From: Planomicrobium sp. CPCC 101110 | Lineage (GTDB): Bacteria; Bacillota; Bacilli; Bacillales_A; Planococcaceae | DNA length: 64,000 bases | Assembly: GCF_007859395.1 (NCBI RefSeq) | Contig: NZ_VOHD01000003.1 | Span: forward strand, 25,561-89,560 | Direction of reading: 5' to 3' | Shown: in pieces, positions 26,349-34,931 of the stretch | Layout of the letters: every line of letters begins with the position of its first letter | How positions within the stretch are numbered: the first letter of the stretch is position 1 | Position numbers and translations under genes: made by a program | The notes under the pieces: model-generated | Database searches by the model: none | What the model saw: only the letters and a program-made list of their open reading frames with translations | What the model was told of the DNA's origin: nothing

Positions 26349-26843
26349 ATGAGACAACTTTACATGAAGCAAAAAGTATTCAGTTTGACCGGTGAATTCA
26401 CGGTGAAGGATCAGCAGGAGAATGACGTGTATTTCGTGGAAGGCAGTTTTATGCGGATTCCGAAGACGTTTTCCATTATGGATGCCAGAAGGGGCGAAGT
26501 GGCGCTCATTACGAAAAAGATGCTCAGTTTGCTGCCGAAGTTTTTTGTTGAGGTGAATGGCCAAGAGGTGCTGACGATTGAGAAGGAGTTTTCTTTCTTT
26601 AAAGCACGTTACAGGATTGATGCGGCAGGCATCGAGGTGCAGGGGAATTGGTGGGATATGGACTTTGAAGTATTGCAGCATGGTGAAGTGATCGGTAAAG
26701 TGAGCAAGGAATGGTTTACTTGGGGCGACAGTTACCGGATTCAGATATTGGATGAAGAGATGGAGACCATCATTATTGCACTCGTTGTCGCAATTGACCG
26801 GGTAAAGGCGGACCAGGCAGCTGCAGCTGGAGCCGCCACCTAA
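26349..26843 (+). CDS. LURP-one-related (YxjI-like) family protein
   Basis: The 164-residue soluble protein has the tubby-like LURP-one pattern: RQLYMKQKVFSLTGEFTVKD start, then DVYFVEGSFMRIPKTFSI, DARRGEVALITKK, and the repeated strands WWDMDFEVLQHGEVIGKVSKEWF. The tail is Ala-rich. The biochemical role is unknown; the fold is related to phospholipid-associated tubby proteins. A strong AAGGAGG site precedes the ATG. It is a single gene. Confidence 0.85.
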   Translation: MRQLYMKQKVFSLTGEFTVKDQQENDVYFVEGSFMRIPKTFSIMDARRGEVALITKKMLSLLPKFFVEVNGQEVLTIEKEFSFFKARYRIDAAGIEVQGNWWDMDFEVLQHGEVIGKVSKEWFTWGDSYRIQILDEEMETIIIALVVAIDRVKADQAAAAGAAT

Positions 26844-26936
26844 GCCGTACCGATGTAAATCCGGTTCGTTCTTCTTTGGGAATTCACAATAAAACGACAG
26901 AAAAGCAGGGGGCCATTCATGGATTTCCTGCTTTTC

Positions 26937-27506
26937 TCAATAGTCATTTAGGCGGCCATTGTCGTTCCACTGGCCGTACATTTTATTTTCTTTTGTGTTT
27001 CTGATGAACTTATCCAATCTTTTGTTGAAAAGATCAAGGTCATTTCTATAACTTTGAATGGTATCAATTCTAATTCTTCTGTAGAGTTCAGGGAAATTGC
27101 TGAAGTTTCGATGCACTTGTTCGTCTTCTCTCAAGCGTTCTTCAATTTCTTGGTCTATAGCAAAAGATTCCGGCCGCATGTCAGGGAGAATTCTCAAACC
27201 CTCTTCTTTCATCAATCCTAACTTGATCAGCCTTCGTACTCTTTCTTTATTCAATTCGGTCCAGTTGCTTTTTTTCTTTCTTGGAGAAAGCCTTTGGGCA
27301 AGTTCAGTGTCTGACATTTTTTTCATCGTGCCGTCAATCCAGCCAAAACATAGGGCTTCTTCAACTGCATCTAAATACTGAATGGCGCCTGGTTGTTCAG
27401 CCGTACTGACTATTACCCAACAAGATTTTTCTGTAGTCGAATGTTCCTCAAGCCATTCCCTTAATTCCTGCCTTGTGTTAGCTCTGATCAAGTTCTCAAT
27501 CTCCAT
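26937..27506 (-). CDS. YdeI/OmpD-associated family protein
   Basis: The 189-residue protein has the YdeI-family core: an N-terminal helix-rich part with REWLEEHSTTEKSCWVIVST, then YLDAVEEALCFGWIDGTMKK and the basic RLSPRKKKSNWTELNKERV segment. The C-terminus contains FRN/NKRLDKFI-type helices. Members are linked to bacteriocin or peptide protection; the mechanism is unclear. It is cytosolic. The gene is convergent with the LURP-like gene and divergent from the NUDIX gene. Confidence 0.82.
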   Translation of the reverse strand: MEIENLIRANTRQELREWLEEHSTTEKSCWVIVSTAEQPGAIQYLDAVEEALCFGWIDGTMKKMSDTELAQRLSPRKKKSNWTELNKERVRRLIKLGLMKEEGLRILPDMRPESFAIDQEIEERLREDEQVHRNFSNFPELYRRIRIDTIQSYRNDLDLFNKRLDKFIRNTKENKMYGQWNDNGRLNDY

Positions 27507-27708
27507 TTTGAACAGATCCTTTCTAACAGGATTATTTGCTTCAAGTATAACTGCCCGAATAATGAAATTGAAACATTAAAGGGATGGAAATGCTTCACTT
27601 GATTCACTGGAAATGAAAAGGATCAAGGAAAAGAAGGGAAACGGGGTATATTTAGAGGGTGGCGGTTTTTGTCAGAGGCAAACGGTAACGATTAAGCGGA
27701 GGTGCTGC

Positions 27709-28227
27709 ATGGAATTATGGGATCTGTATGATGTGAATCGCAATAAAACAAATCAGACTTGGGTGCGCGGAGAAGTGCTGCAGCCAGGTCACTATCATTT
27801 GGTTGTTCACGTGTGTGTGTTCGATTCGAATGGGGACATGCTCATCCAGCAAAGGCAGCCTTTCAAAGAAGGATGGCCGAACATGTGGGATTTGACTGTA
27901 GGGGGAAGCGCAGTCGCTGGGGACACGAGCCAAACCGCTGCACAGCGCGAATTGTATGAAGAGCTCGGATTGGATCTGGATTTTCAGCAAATTCGGCCTC
28001 ATTTAACGATCAACTTTGAAAGAGGCTTTGATGACATTTATTTGATCGAAAAGAATGTGCCGCTGCAAACACTCACGTTACAGTATGAAGAGGTGCAGAA
28101 CGTGAAATGGGCAAGTAAGGATGAGATTTTGGCTATGATCCGCAACGGGGAATTTATTCCGTATTATGAGAGCCTGGTTCAACTGTTGTTTGATGTGCGA
28201 AAGCGTCGCGGTGCCCTTCAAAAATAG
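27709..28227 (+). CDS. NUDIX hydrolase
   Basis: The 172-residue protein resembles the IPP isomerase/YfcD-like NUDIX group: ELWDLYDVNRN start, GHYHLVVHVCVFDSNGDMLIQQR. The Nudix box spans GGSAVAGDTSQTAAQREL then YEELGL, and keeps the catalytic REL..EE glutamates. It likely hydrolyses a nucleoside diphosphate derivative; the substrate is unknown. ATG 27709 has GGAGGTG just upstream; the open frame back to 27613 lacks a site. Confidence 0.88.
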   Translation: MELWDLYDVNRNKTNQTWVRGEVLQPGHYHLVVHVCVFDSNGDMLIQQRQPFKEGWPNMWDLTVGGSAVAGDTSQTAAQRELYEELGLDLDFQQIRPHLTINFERGFDDIYLIEKNVPLQTLTLQYEEVQNVKWASKDEILAMIRNGEFIPYYESLVQLLFDVRKRRGALQK

Positions 28228-28237
28228 CGGGAATGAA

Positions 28238-28268
28238 AAAAGGATCTTCAATCCGAAGATCCTTTTAT
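28238..28268. terminator. Bidirectional terminator between the NUDIX gene and pncA
   Basis: Perfect 12-bp stem AAAAGGATCTTC/GAAGATCCTTTT with a five-base loop. Confidence 0.9.
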
Positions 28269-28278
28269 TTATAGGGCT

Positions 28279-28821
28279 TTACTTGATAATCTCCGTGTGA
28301 AAACAAGTTTGCATATGGGTCACCATCGTGTCGCCCAAATCGGTAAATGTCGCGACGCCCCGTTTGTGGATGGCGGTTTTGAATCCTTCCGCATCTGCAC
28401 CGGCAATTGTCAGAAAGTCGCAGATATCAGTACATACTCCTACCGAATGAACCTTTTCCACTCCTAAACCCCTTAGCTTGTCAGCCAAATTTGTTTTGAA
28501 GAAAGCGTTGTAGTTCGATTTCGGTGTATAGAGCAAATTGTCATGCTGCTCATTTTTTTTGAACCACTCGTGTAATTCCCCGTACAATTCCTGCCCTGGT
28601 GTTCCCACAACATTGTGGGGCGGCCATAGTTCAAAATGCGGATCGTTCGGCTGATGCGCATCCATGGCGACTACAACTATCTTATCCTCTTCCAAAAACC
28701 GGTTGGCCACATCTATAATATAAGGCACTATTTCCTGTCCTGGCTTGCCGACAGTCAGTGTTCCGTTATCAGCTACAAAATCGTTGCTCATATCAACAAT
28801 TAACAATGCTTCTTTTGCCAT
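28279..28821 (-). CDS. pncA: Nicotinamidase / isochorismatase-family cysteine hydrolase
   Basis: PncA deamidates nicotinamide to nicotinate in NAD salvage. The 180 residues carry the catalytic triad of the superfamily: Asp in LLIVDMSNDFV near 10, Lys in TPKSNYNAF near 100 and Cys in SVGVCTDICDF near 130. The metal site D-x-H is MDAHQPND. The overall pattern (PPHNVVGTPGQELYGEL) resembles YueJ/PncA of Bacillus, which favours nicotinamidase over other cysteine hydrolases. A conventional ribosome-binding site (GAGCTGGG) precedes the ATG. Confidence 0.82.
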   Translation of the reverse strand: MAKEALLIVDMSNDFVADNGTLTVGKPGQEIVPYIIDVANRFLEEDKIVVVAMDAHQPNDPHFELWPPHNVVGTPGQELYGELHEWFKKNEQHDNLLYTPKSNYNAFFKTNLADKLRGLGVEKVHSVGVCTDICDFLTIAGADAEGFKTAIHKRGVATFTDLGDTMVTHMQTCFHTEIIK

Positions 28822-28973
28822 TTTACAACCCAGCTCCTAAACTCCGGTATTTGATCGAAAAGTATGGTTACACCTTAAATTTAAAAGCTTCTAACTTTTT
28901 ATAGCAAGCAAAATGAATCATGAATGTCAGAACATTCCTATTAATGCTATAGTTTTATTGAGGAGTGATAAAT

Positions 28974-29753
28974 TTGGAACTAAAAGACGTTATACACGGA
29001 CACAGATCCATACGCGAATATGAAGACCGGGAAGTAAGCCCAGAATTGCTCAATCAAATATTAGAAGCCGGAATTAGAGCTTCTTCTAGCGGCAATATGC
29101 AGACGTATTCCATTGTTGTTACTACAGATAAAGAACTGAAGAAGAAATTATACAACGCGCATATGGAACAATCGATGGTAGTAGATGCGCCAGTACTACT
29201 GACATTTTGCGCCGATTTTAACCGAATGAGAAAATGGCTTTCGCTCAACGATGCACCTGTACATTTCGATAATTTCATGAGCTTGATGATCGGCACCATT
29301 GACGCTGCGTTAGCCTCACAAAATTGTGCACTGGCAGCGGAGGATGCGGGACTGGGCATTTGTTACATGGGTTCAACGCTTGCAAACTGTGACCAGATTG
29401 GCGAACTTTTGAACTTGCCGGAAAACGTTGTGCCGGTTGTCGGTTTTTCATTGGGCTATCCTGCGGAAAACCCTGCTCTGCGGGACCGTTTGCCTCAGCA
29501 AGGCATCGTGCATTACAACCAGTATCAGGATTATTCAGACGAAGAAATCCTGGAAATCTACAAAGAACGAAATGAAAAGGGCTGGAACCGCTATATGGCC
29601 ATTCCCCAGTTGAAGGAAATGACGGAAGAGCTAGGATTGAAAAACCTTGCTCAAGTCTACACCATCGCCAAGTACACGAAGGAATCGCATATGGAATTCT
29701 CCCAAACGGTGCTGAATTACTTGGAGAAGCAGAATTTCATGAACAATGAGTAA
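28974..29753 (+). CDS. NADPH-dependent nitroreductase family oxidoreductase
   Basis: FMN-dependent nitroreductase-fold enzyme of about 259 residues. HGHRSIREYEDREVSPE is the FMN-phosphate motif; RASSSGNMQTYS, AALASQNCALAAEDAGLGICYMG and VVGFSLGYPAENP are further family segments. It resembles NfsA/NfrA-like enzymes. I place the start at TTG 28974, eight bases after GAGGAG; the GTG at 28965 overlaps that site. The natural substrate is unknown. Confidence 0.87.
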   Translation: MELKDVIHGHRSIREYEDREVSPELLNQILEAGIRASSSGNMQTYSIVVTTDKELKKKLYNAHMEQSMVVDAPVLLTFCADFNRMRKWLSLNDAPVHFDNFMSLMIGTIDAALASQNCALAAEDAGLGICYMGSTLANCDQIGELLNLPENVVPVVGFSLGYPAENPALRDRLPQQGIVHYNQYQDYSDEEILEIYKERNEKGWNRYMAIPQLKEMTEELGLKNLAQVYTIAKYTKESHMEFSQTVLNYLEKQNFMNNE

Positions 29754-29806
29754 TGGCTTTTTCAGTCAGTGATATAAAACGCTTCGAGAAACGGAAGTGA
29801 GCGAAA

Positions 29807-30100
29807 GTGAAGGGATTTCTTTGCATGATAGTCGGTTCCATGCTGTTTTTGGCGGCTTGTGGAAGCTACAAAGGAACAGTAGTCGGAAAGACAGACTCCA
29901 GTTTTATGTTGGAAGCAGCTTCGGCTAACTCAGAAGCAGAACCGCTAGTGCATGAAATCCATCTTATTGATCAGACAACGTTCGACAGAGACATAAGTGC
30001 GTTTGAAGAACTGGAAATCGGAGACCAAGTCCGTGTAGTGCCTGCCGATCTTTCGGAAGATTTCCCTTATATCCTTGCTTTAGAAGTAATTACAGAGTAA
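29807..30100 (+). CDS. Small lipoprotein of unknown function
   Basis: The 97-residue product has a short signal sequence ending in a lipobox (FLAACGS, Cys near residue 18), so it is predicted to be membrane-anchored by diacylglycerol. The mature part is a small beta-rich domain with YKGTVVGKTDSSFML and LEIGDQVRVVP, OB-like in character. The start is GTG 29807 after GGAAGTGAG. It follows the nitroreductase gene by 53 bases. No family name is offered. Confidence 0.65.
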   Translation: MKGFLCMIVGSMLFLAACGSYKGTVVGKTDSSFMLEAASANSEAEPLVHEIHLIDQTTFDRDISAFEELEIGDQVRVVPADLSEDFPYILALEVITE

Positions 30101-30211
30101 AGGCGCCAAAACGGTAGGGTTTTAGTGTCTTTATCCGGCTTCAAATCGATCATCTAAGAACATATTAGTTTTGTTAAGGAGTTAGGATATTTATTAGTAA
30201 TACATATTCGC

Positions 30212-30245
30212 AAAAGAACGCAGTCAATTTGACTGCGTTCTTTTA
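30212..30245 (+). terminator. Strong hairpin terminator, downstream of the lipoprotein gene
   Basis: 16-base arms AAAAGAACGCAGTCAA/TTGACTGCGTTCTTTT are perfect complements separated by one T. The symmetric A/T runs permit termination in both directions. It lies 110 bases past the lipoprotein stop. Confidence 0.85.
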
Positions 30246-30292
30246 TCTGATTCTATTAATTGCCTTATTTTTTCTAATTACTCCAAAGAGAT

Positions 30293-30372
30293 GAAGCAAA
30301 ATAGTGAAATCCACTCGAGCGCCAGTCCCGAGTCCTTTCGGCGCGAGCCCGCGGAAATCGTAACATTTTGCG
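30293..30372. repeat. GC-rich intergenic dyad repeat, type B
   Basis: Outer arms GCAAAAT (30296-30302) and ATTTTGC (30365-30371) flank a G+C-rich core containing GCGCCAGTCCCGAGTC and GGCGCGAGCCCGCGG. The reverse complement has the same layout as the element at 32561-32612 (GCAAAA, TTTCC, GCGGG, TTTTGC). It probably belongs to a dispersed non-coding repeat family. Confidence 0.45.
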
Positions 30373-30467
30373 GAATATTCCCCTTATAAATGCATAAAGT
30401 TTAAATTGATAAATCAGAAACACTAGCTTTGTCACGACAAGCCCGACAAAGATGGTTTTCCTTGTTA

Positions 30468-30497
30468 TTGAATCCGTTTACATTTTTCGCCTATGAT
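30468..30497 (+). promoter_or_regulatory. mtlA promoter overlapped by a cre site
   Basis: TTGAAT (30468-30473) and TATGAT (30492-30497) are spaced by 18 bases. TGAATCCGTTTACA at 30469-30482 matches the cre consensus TGWNANCGNTNWCA with one mismatch and covers the -35 region. Glucose repression of the mannitol operon by CcpA is the expected consequence. Confidence 0.65.
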
Positions 30498-30540
30498 AAG
30501 GAAGGAAATGAAATATCTTTTTTATGAGAGGTGGTTCGTA

Positions 30541-32466
30541 ATGGATCAATCACAATTGAAAGTTGCAGTACAGAAGTTCGGGAATTTCCTGAGTTCGATG
30601 GTATTGCCGAATATTGGTGCTTTTATCGCCTGGGGTTTGATTACGGCGTTGTTTATTCCTACAGGGTTTTTCCCGCATGAGGGCTTCAGCTCGCTAGTAG
30701 GCCCGATGGTTACATACATGTTGCCGTTGCTTATAGGTTATACAGGAGGACGGCTCATTCATGACCAGCGAGGCGGGGTCGTCGGTGCCATCGCTACAAT
30801 GGGGGTTATTGTCGGCGCGCCTGATACGCCGATGTTCCTGGGCGCCATGATTATGGGTCCGCTTGGTGCTTTCGTTATCAAGAAATTTGACCAATTGATC
30901 GACGGAAAAATCAAAACAGGCTTTGAAATGCTTGTTAATAATTTCTCTGCAGGTATTCTTGGTGCAGCTCTTGCACTTCTTGCCTACATGGGCGTTGGCC
31001 CGGCAGTGGACGCATTTACACAGACACTTGTTGCAGGTGTTGACTGGCTGGTTGAAGCGGGATTATTGCCGCTGACAAGCATTCTGATCGAACCTGCGAA
31101 GATTTTATTCCTTAACAACGCAATCAACCACGGTGTTTTGTCACCAATCGGTTTGGAGCAGGTCCAACAAGGCGGAAAATCGATCCTATTTCTTTTGGAA
31201 GCGAACCCTGGACCGGGACTTGGCGTGCTTTTAGCGTTCATGCTGTTTGGAAAAGGCGTAGCAAAACAGTCGGCTCCGGGAGCGGCTATCATCCACTTCC
31301 TTGGGGGGATTCATGAAATCTACTTCCCGTATGTGCTGATGAAGCCGATGCTTATCTTATCTGTCATTCTTGGCGGAATGAGCGGCGTCTTCACTCTTGT
31401 ATTGCTTGGCGGCGGATTGGTTGCGCCGGCATCTCCAGGAAGCATCCTTGCTATCGCAGCAGTAACGCCGCCTGAAGGAATGGCTTATCTGGCCAACTTC
31501 GCAGCGGTTCTTGTGGCAGCAACCGTGTCATTCCTTGTCTCTGCGGTGGTCCTGAAGTCAGGCAAACAGACAGAAGACGATATTGACGCAGCAACGAAGA
31601 AGATGGAACAAATGAAAGGCAAGAAAAGCTCTGTATCCCACGCGCTGGCAGCAGAGACAGTAGCAGCTAACGGTGCGTTCCCGGAAAAAGTGAACAAAAT
31701 CGTTTTCGCATGCGACGCCGGCATGGGGTCAAGTGCGATGGGAGCTTCCCTCCTGCGCAAAAAAGTAAAAGAAGCTGACTTGGATGTGAAAGTTACCAAC
31801 ACAGCAATCAGCACGCTTCCTGCCGATTCGCAAATCATCATCACGCAGGAAAAATTGACGCCGCGTGCACAAAACAAAATGCCGGGAGCTTACCATATTT
31901 CAGTGGACAATTTCTTATCCAGCCCTGAATACGATAAGTTGATTGCAAGCCTGCAAAATGGCGTGACGGCACAACAGGCTGAGCTTGTTGAAGATTCCCA
32001 AAAGGATGCTGTAGGCGTTGAGCCTGCAATGGGCGGAGAAGACGGCCTTTTGCTCGAAGAAAACATCTTCCTTAACCAGAGCTTCTCAACAAAAGAACAA
32101 GCCATCCGCTTCGCTGGGGAAGCATTGGTGAAAGCCGGATATGTGGAGCCTTCGTATGTTGGCGAAATGCTGAAACGCGAAGAAATCACCACCACGTACA
32201 TGGGCAACAACGTCGCCATTCCACATGGCACGGAAGAAGCGAAAAAGGCGGTCATCAAATCCGGCTTTACGGTTGTTCAAGTGCCAAACGGCGTGGATTT
32301 TGACGGAGAAAGCGCAAAATTGATTTTCGGTATTGCAGGCAAGGATGGCACACATTTGGAAATCCTTTCTGGCATCGCGGTCATCTGCGCTGACCAAGAA
32401 AACGTCGACCAGTTGGTTCAGGCAAAATCAGCCGAAGAACTGATGAGTATCCTCAATCGCAAATAA
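30541..32466 (+). CDS. mtlA: Mannitol-specific PTS transporter, fused EIICBA
   Basis: Imports and phosphorylates mannitol to mannitol-1-phosphate. The 641 residues contain all three PTS domains in one chain. A membrane EIIC lies at about 1-340 with NNAINHGVLSP and GGIHEIYFPYVLM. EIIB has its phosphocysteine in FACDAGMGSSAMGA near 389, and EIIA has its phosphohistidine in NVAIPHGTEEAK near 560. Bacillus usually splits EIIA into MtlF; here the fusion makes that unnecessary. The start is ATG 30541 after GAGAGGTGG; the in-frame ATG at 30493 overlaps the promoter -10. Confidence 0.96.
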   Translation: MDQSQLKVAVQKFGNFLSSMVLPNIGAFIAWGLITALFIPTGFFPHEGFSSLVGPMVTYMLPLLIGYTGGRLIHDQRGGVVGAIATMGVIVGAPDTPMFLGAMIMGPLGAFVIKKFDQLIDGKIKTGFEMLVNNFSAGILGAALALLAYMGVGPAVDAFTQTLVAGVDWLVEAGLLPLTSILIEPAKILFLNNAINHGVLSPIGLEQVQQGGKSILFLLEANPGPGLGVLLAFMLFGKGVAKQSAPGAAIIHFLGGIHEIYFPYVLMKPMLILSVILGGMSGVFTLVLLGGGLVAPASPGSILAIAAVTPPEGMAYLANFAAVLVAATVSFLVSAVVLKSGKQTEDDIDAATKKMEQMKGKKSSVSHALAAETVAANGAFPEKVNKIVFACDAGMGSSAMGASLLRKKVKEADLDVKVTNTAISTLPADSQIIITQEKLTPRAQNKMPGAYHISVDNFLSSPEYDKLIASLQNGVTAQQAELVEDSQKDAVGVEPAMGGEDGLLLEENIFLNQSFSTKEQAIRFAGEALVKAGYVEPSYVGEMLKREEITTTYMGNNVAIPHGTEEAKKAVIKSGFTVVQVPNGVDFDGESAKLIFGIAGKDGTHLEILSGIAVICADQENVDQLVQAKSAEELMSILNRK

Positions 32467-32476
32467 ATACTACAAT

Positions 32477-32503
32477 AAAAAGGCAGGGAAACCTGCCTTT
32501 TTG
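32477..32503 (+). terminator. Terminator after mtlA
   Basis: Stem AAAAGGCAGG/CCTGCCTTTT with a GAAA loop and T5. It suggests mtlR-mtlD depend on read-through or a separate promoter. Confidence 0.88.
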
Positions 32504-32560
32504 TTTAATTTATTAAGAAATTTATGTGAAAAAGTTTCAATCAATGTTTCAGCAGCTGCT

Positions 32561-32612
32561 GTTTCGCAAAACAGCTCTGCTTTCCTGCGGGAGTCTATGC
32601 TGTTTTGCTCCA
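32561..32612. repeat. Intergenic dyad repeat, type B copy
   Basis: GCAAAACAGC (32566-32575) and GCTGTTTTGC (32599-32608) are perfect 10-base inverted arms around CTGCTTTCCTGCGGGAG. The layout matches the element at 30293-30372 in reverse orientation. Confidence 0.55.
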
Positions 32613-32710
32613 TAGCTGTGTTCAATTGCCCTCGTCTTAGGGGCACGCTGAATCTTTGTTCATGCCAGCTTTGAACAGTTCAAATAGAGTGTAAGGTTTC
32701 TTTTGAATGA

Positions 32711-32752
32711 AGCGGCTGAGGCCACGCCTGCGGACAGTGTCCGCCTGGAGCG
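32711..32752. repeat. Intergenic repeat, partial type A copy
   Basis: The end of this segment, TGTCCGCCTGGAGCG, is nearly the reverse complement of CGCTCCAGGCGGACGC at 13788-13803, and the adjoining CTGCGGA matches TCCGCGG there. The rest of the type A element is missing or diverged. Confidence 0.55.
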
Positions 32753-32841
32753 AAATGAACAGCCAATGAAAGTTTTGATTGAACTTATATATTTCGTATT
32801 TTCTTAAAAAAGGTAGTTTAAAAGCGAAATGAGTGAGAAAA

Positions 32842-34929
32842 ATGATTATCACATTTAGGGAAAAATCCATTATAGAGCTGATTGTAAGAACCGCTGGGAA
32901 GCATACGGTACACTCCCTTGCAACATATATAAACGTCAGTGCCAGAACGATCCAAAGAGACCTGAAATCCGTGGAAAAAACCCTGAAGCAATTTGATTTG
33001 GAGCTCAAGCGCACTGCAAATGAAGGGCTGTTTATCGACGGGAAAAACGAACAGGTCTACAGGCTGGTCCAGAATCTTATGGGCAGCCAGCCGACCGATG
33101 AGACGCCTGAAGAACGGAAGCTGAATTTGCTGATCATCTTGCTGCACGAAGGGCCTTCTTTTAAAACGAAGATGCTCGCGAACCAATTGGGGGTCAGCGC
33201 CGCTACGCTGTCGGCTTATCTGGACGACCTGACGGAATGGCTCGGCAAATTTTCAATCACCTTGACGCGGAAAAGGGGCGTCGGAGTGGAACTAGGCGGA
33301 GAAGAAGCCAACAAACGGCATGCGCTGGCCAATTACTTTTTGGTTTATTTTTATGAGGAGATTGTCGAGCAGCTGTATTTGCTGCAGCAAGGGAAAAAGC
33401 TGGGCGAACCGGTTCTCGGGTATTTTTCGCCGCATTATCTGGCGGAAATTGACGGGTTGGTGAACCAACGGATCAACAACGAACAAACCCGCTTGGCCGA
33501 CAGTGATTATATAGGGCTGGTCATCCATGTTTGCCTGACAATCCAGCGCACCGAACATCACTTTTTGCTGGAAACAGTTGCTGAAGCCGCAACGGAATAT
33601 TCGGGCGAGTCCAAATTGATGGAAGCCTTATGCGCCGAGCTGAACGACAGGCTTTCCGTCTCTTTGACAACAAGCGACGCGCATTTTCTGTCGGTTGTTT
33701 TAAGGGGCTCGAAGGTCCAAGGGACGGACTCGGGCTATTACGACAGCGTTCTGCTCGGCAAGCTGATCCAAAGCGTCATCGGGGAAGTCTCCGCCAATCT
33801 GCACGTCGATTTGTCGGATGACTTTTCGCTGTACCAAGGGCTGCTCGCGCATATGGGCCCTTCAATTTTCCGCTTGAACCAGAACCTGGAGCTGTTCAAC
33901 CCGCTGACCGACGAGATCAAGCGAAAATACCCGGTTTTGTTTATGGCGGTTGCGAAAAGCCTGGAAAAGGTATTCAAGGATATCAACTTCCCGGCAGACG
34001 AGATTGCCTTTATCGTGCTGCACTTTGGGTCGGCCCTGCTGATGAATGAAGAAAAAGTGCAGATCAATGCTGTGGTCATTTGCCCGACCGGCATCGGCAC
34101 TTCCAAGATGCTGGCAAGCCGCATCCAAAAAGAAATTGTGGAGATCAATTCGGTAAAAATTTTATCGATCAATGATTTTCAATCCGCGCGTTTTGATGAT
34201 TTCGACCTTATCATTTCCACCATCAGGCTGCCGCTTACAGATATTGACTATATCATGGTAAGCCCATTGTTAAGCGACAAGGATATCGGGTATATAGAAA
34301 CCTATCTGCAAAACAACCTGGAGAAGATCACCAGGAAAAAGCGCTATTTGACTTCTGAAATTCAGCCGGAAGACAGGATGCAAAACAACAAACCGAGCGT
34401 CCAGACACTCCTGCAGGAAATAAAGGACGTCCAATCGAGCATGGATGCCATTCTAAACAACTTCCGGGTCTGCCGGCAGCAACAGGCGCCGGATCACTGG
34501 AAAGTGTTGAATGGAATGGTGGAACAAGCGAAAGCCGACCGCCTTGTCACAAGTGTTTCTGCTGTTATGCATCAGTTGGAAGAACGGGAAAAGAAAGGCG
34601 GACTTGGCATACCGAACACAACAATGGGCCTTTTCCATTGCCGGGATGACAGCGTCCAGAAACTGATATTCCAAGTGGCGCATTTGGAAGAGTTCTGTAC
34701 AGTCGAAGGAATGGATGGCAAGAGCATGAGGATAAAAAATCTGCTGTTGATGCTCGCGCCGGTGAAGATGAGTGACAGGGAACAAGAAATTTTGAGTATA
34801 ATCAGCACAAGTTTGATTGAAAGTGACGCTTCGATGATGATTTTTTCGTCCTCGAATGAGAAAATGATCCGGCAAAAGCTGGAAGATTTATTTTTGGACT
34901 ATCTACAAAATAATTTGATAAAGGAATGA
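32842..34929 (+). CDS. mtlR: Mannitol operon transcriptional activator MtlR
   Basis: PTS-regulated activator. The 695 residues show an N-terminal DeoR/Mga-type helix-turn-helix (HSLATYINVSARTIQRDL) and a second HTH near 110-140. Two PRD domains span about 185-400. A GatB-like EIIB domain has Cys in VVICPTGIGTSKMLAS near 415. The C-terminal EIIA-like domain has a conserved His in NTTMGLFHCRDD near 597. PTS phosphorylation of these sites would couple activity to mannitol and glucose. GTG 32833 is an alternative start three codons earlier. It overlaps mtlD at its end. Confidence 0.94.
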   Translation: MIITFREKSIIELIVRTAGKHTVHSLATYINVSARTIQRDLKSVEKTLKQFDLELKRTANEGLFIDGKNEQVYRLVQNLMGSQPTDETPEERKLNLLIILLHEGPSFKTKMLANQLGVSAATLSAYLDDLTEWLGKFSITLTRKRGVGVELGGEEANKRHALANYFLVYFYEEIVEQLYLLQQGKKLGEPVLGYFSPHYLAEIDGLVNQRINNEQTRLADSDYIGLVIHVCLTIQRTEHHFLLETVAEAATEYSGESKLMEALCAELNDRLSVSLTTSDAHFLSVVLRGSKVQGTDSGYYDSVLLGKLIQSVIGEVSANLHVDLSDDFSLYQGLLAHMGPSIFRLNQNLELFNPLTDEIKRKYPVLFMAVAKSLEKVFKDINFPADEIAFIVLHFGSALLMNEEKVQINAVVICPTGIGTSKMLASRIQKEIVEINSVKILSINDFQSARFDDFDLIISTIRLPLTDIDYIMVSPLLSDKDIGYIETYLQNNLEKITRKKRYLTSEIQPEDRMQNNKPSVQTLLQEIKDVQSSMDAILNNFRVCRQQQAPDHWKVLNGMVEQAKADRLVTSVSAVMHQLEEREKKGGLGIPNTTMGLFHCRDDSVQKLIFQVAHLEEFCTVEGMDGKSMRIKNLLLMLAPVKMSDREQEILSIISTSLIESDASMMIFSSSNEKMIRQKLEDLFLDYLQNNLIKE

Positions 34930-34931
34930 TG

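Noticed and set aside
28965..28973. GTG at 28965 as the nitroreductase start
   Set aside because: It overlaps the GAGGAG ribosome-binding site; TTG 28974 has correct spacing.
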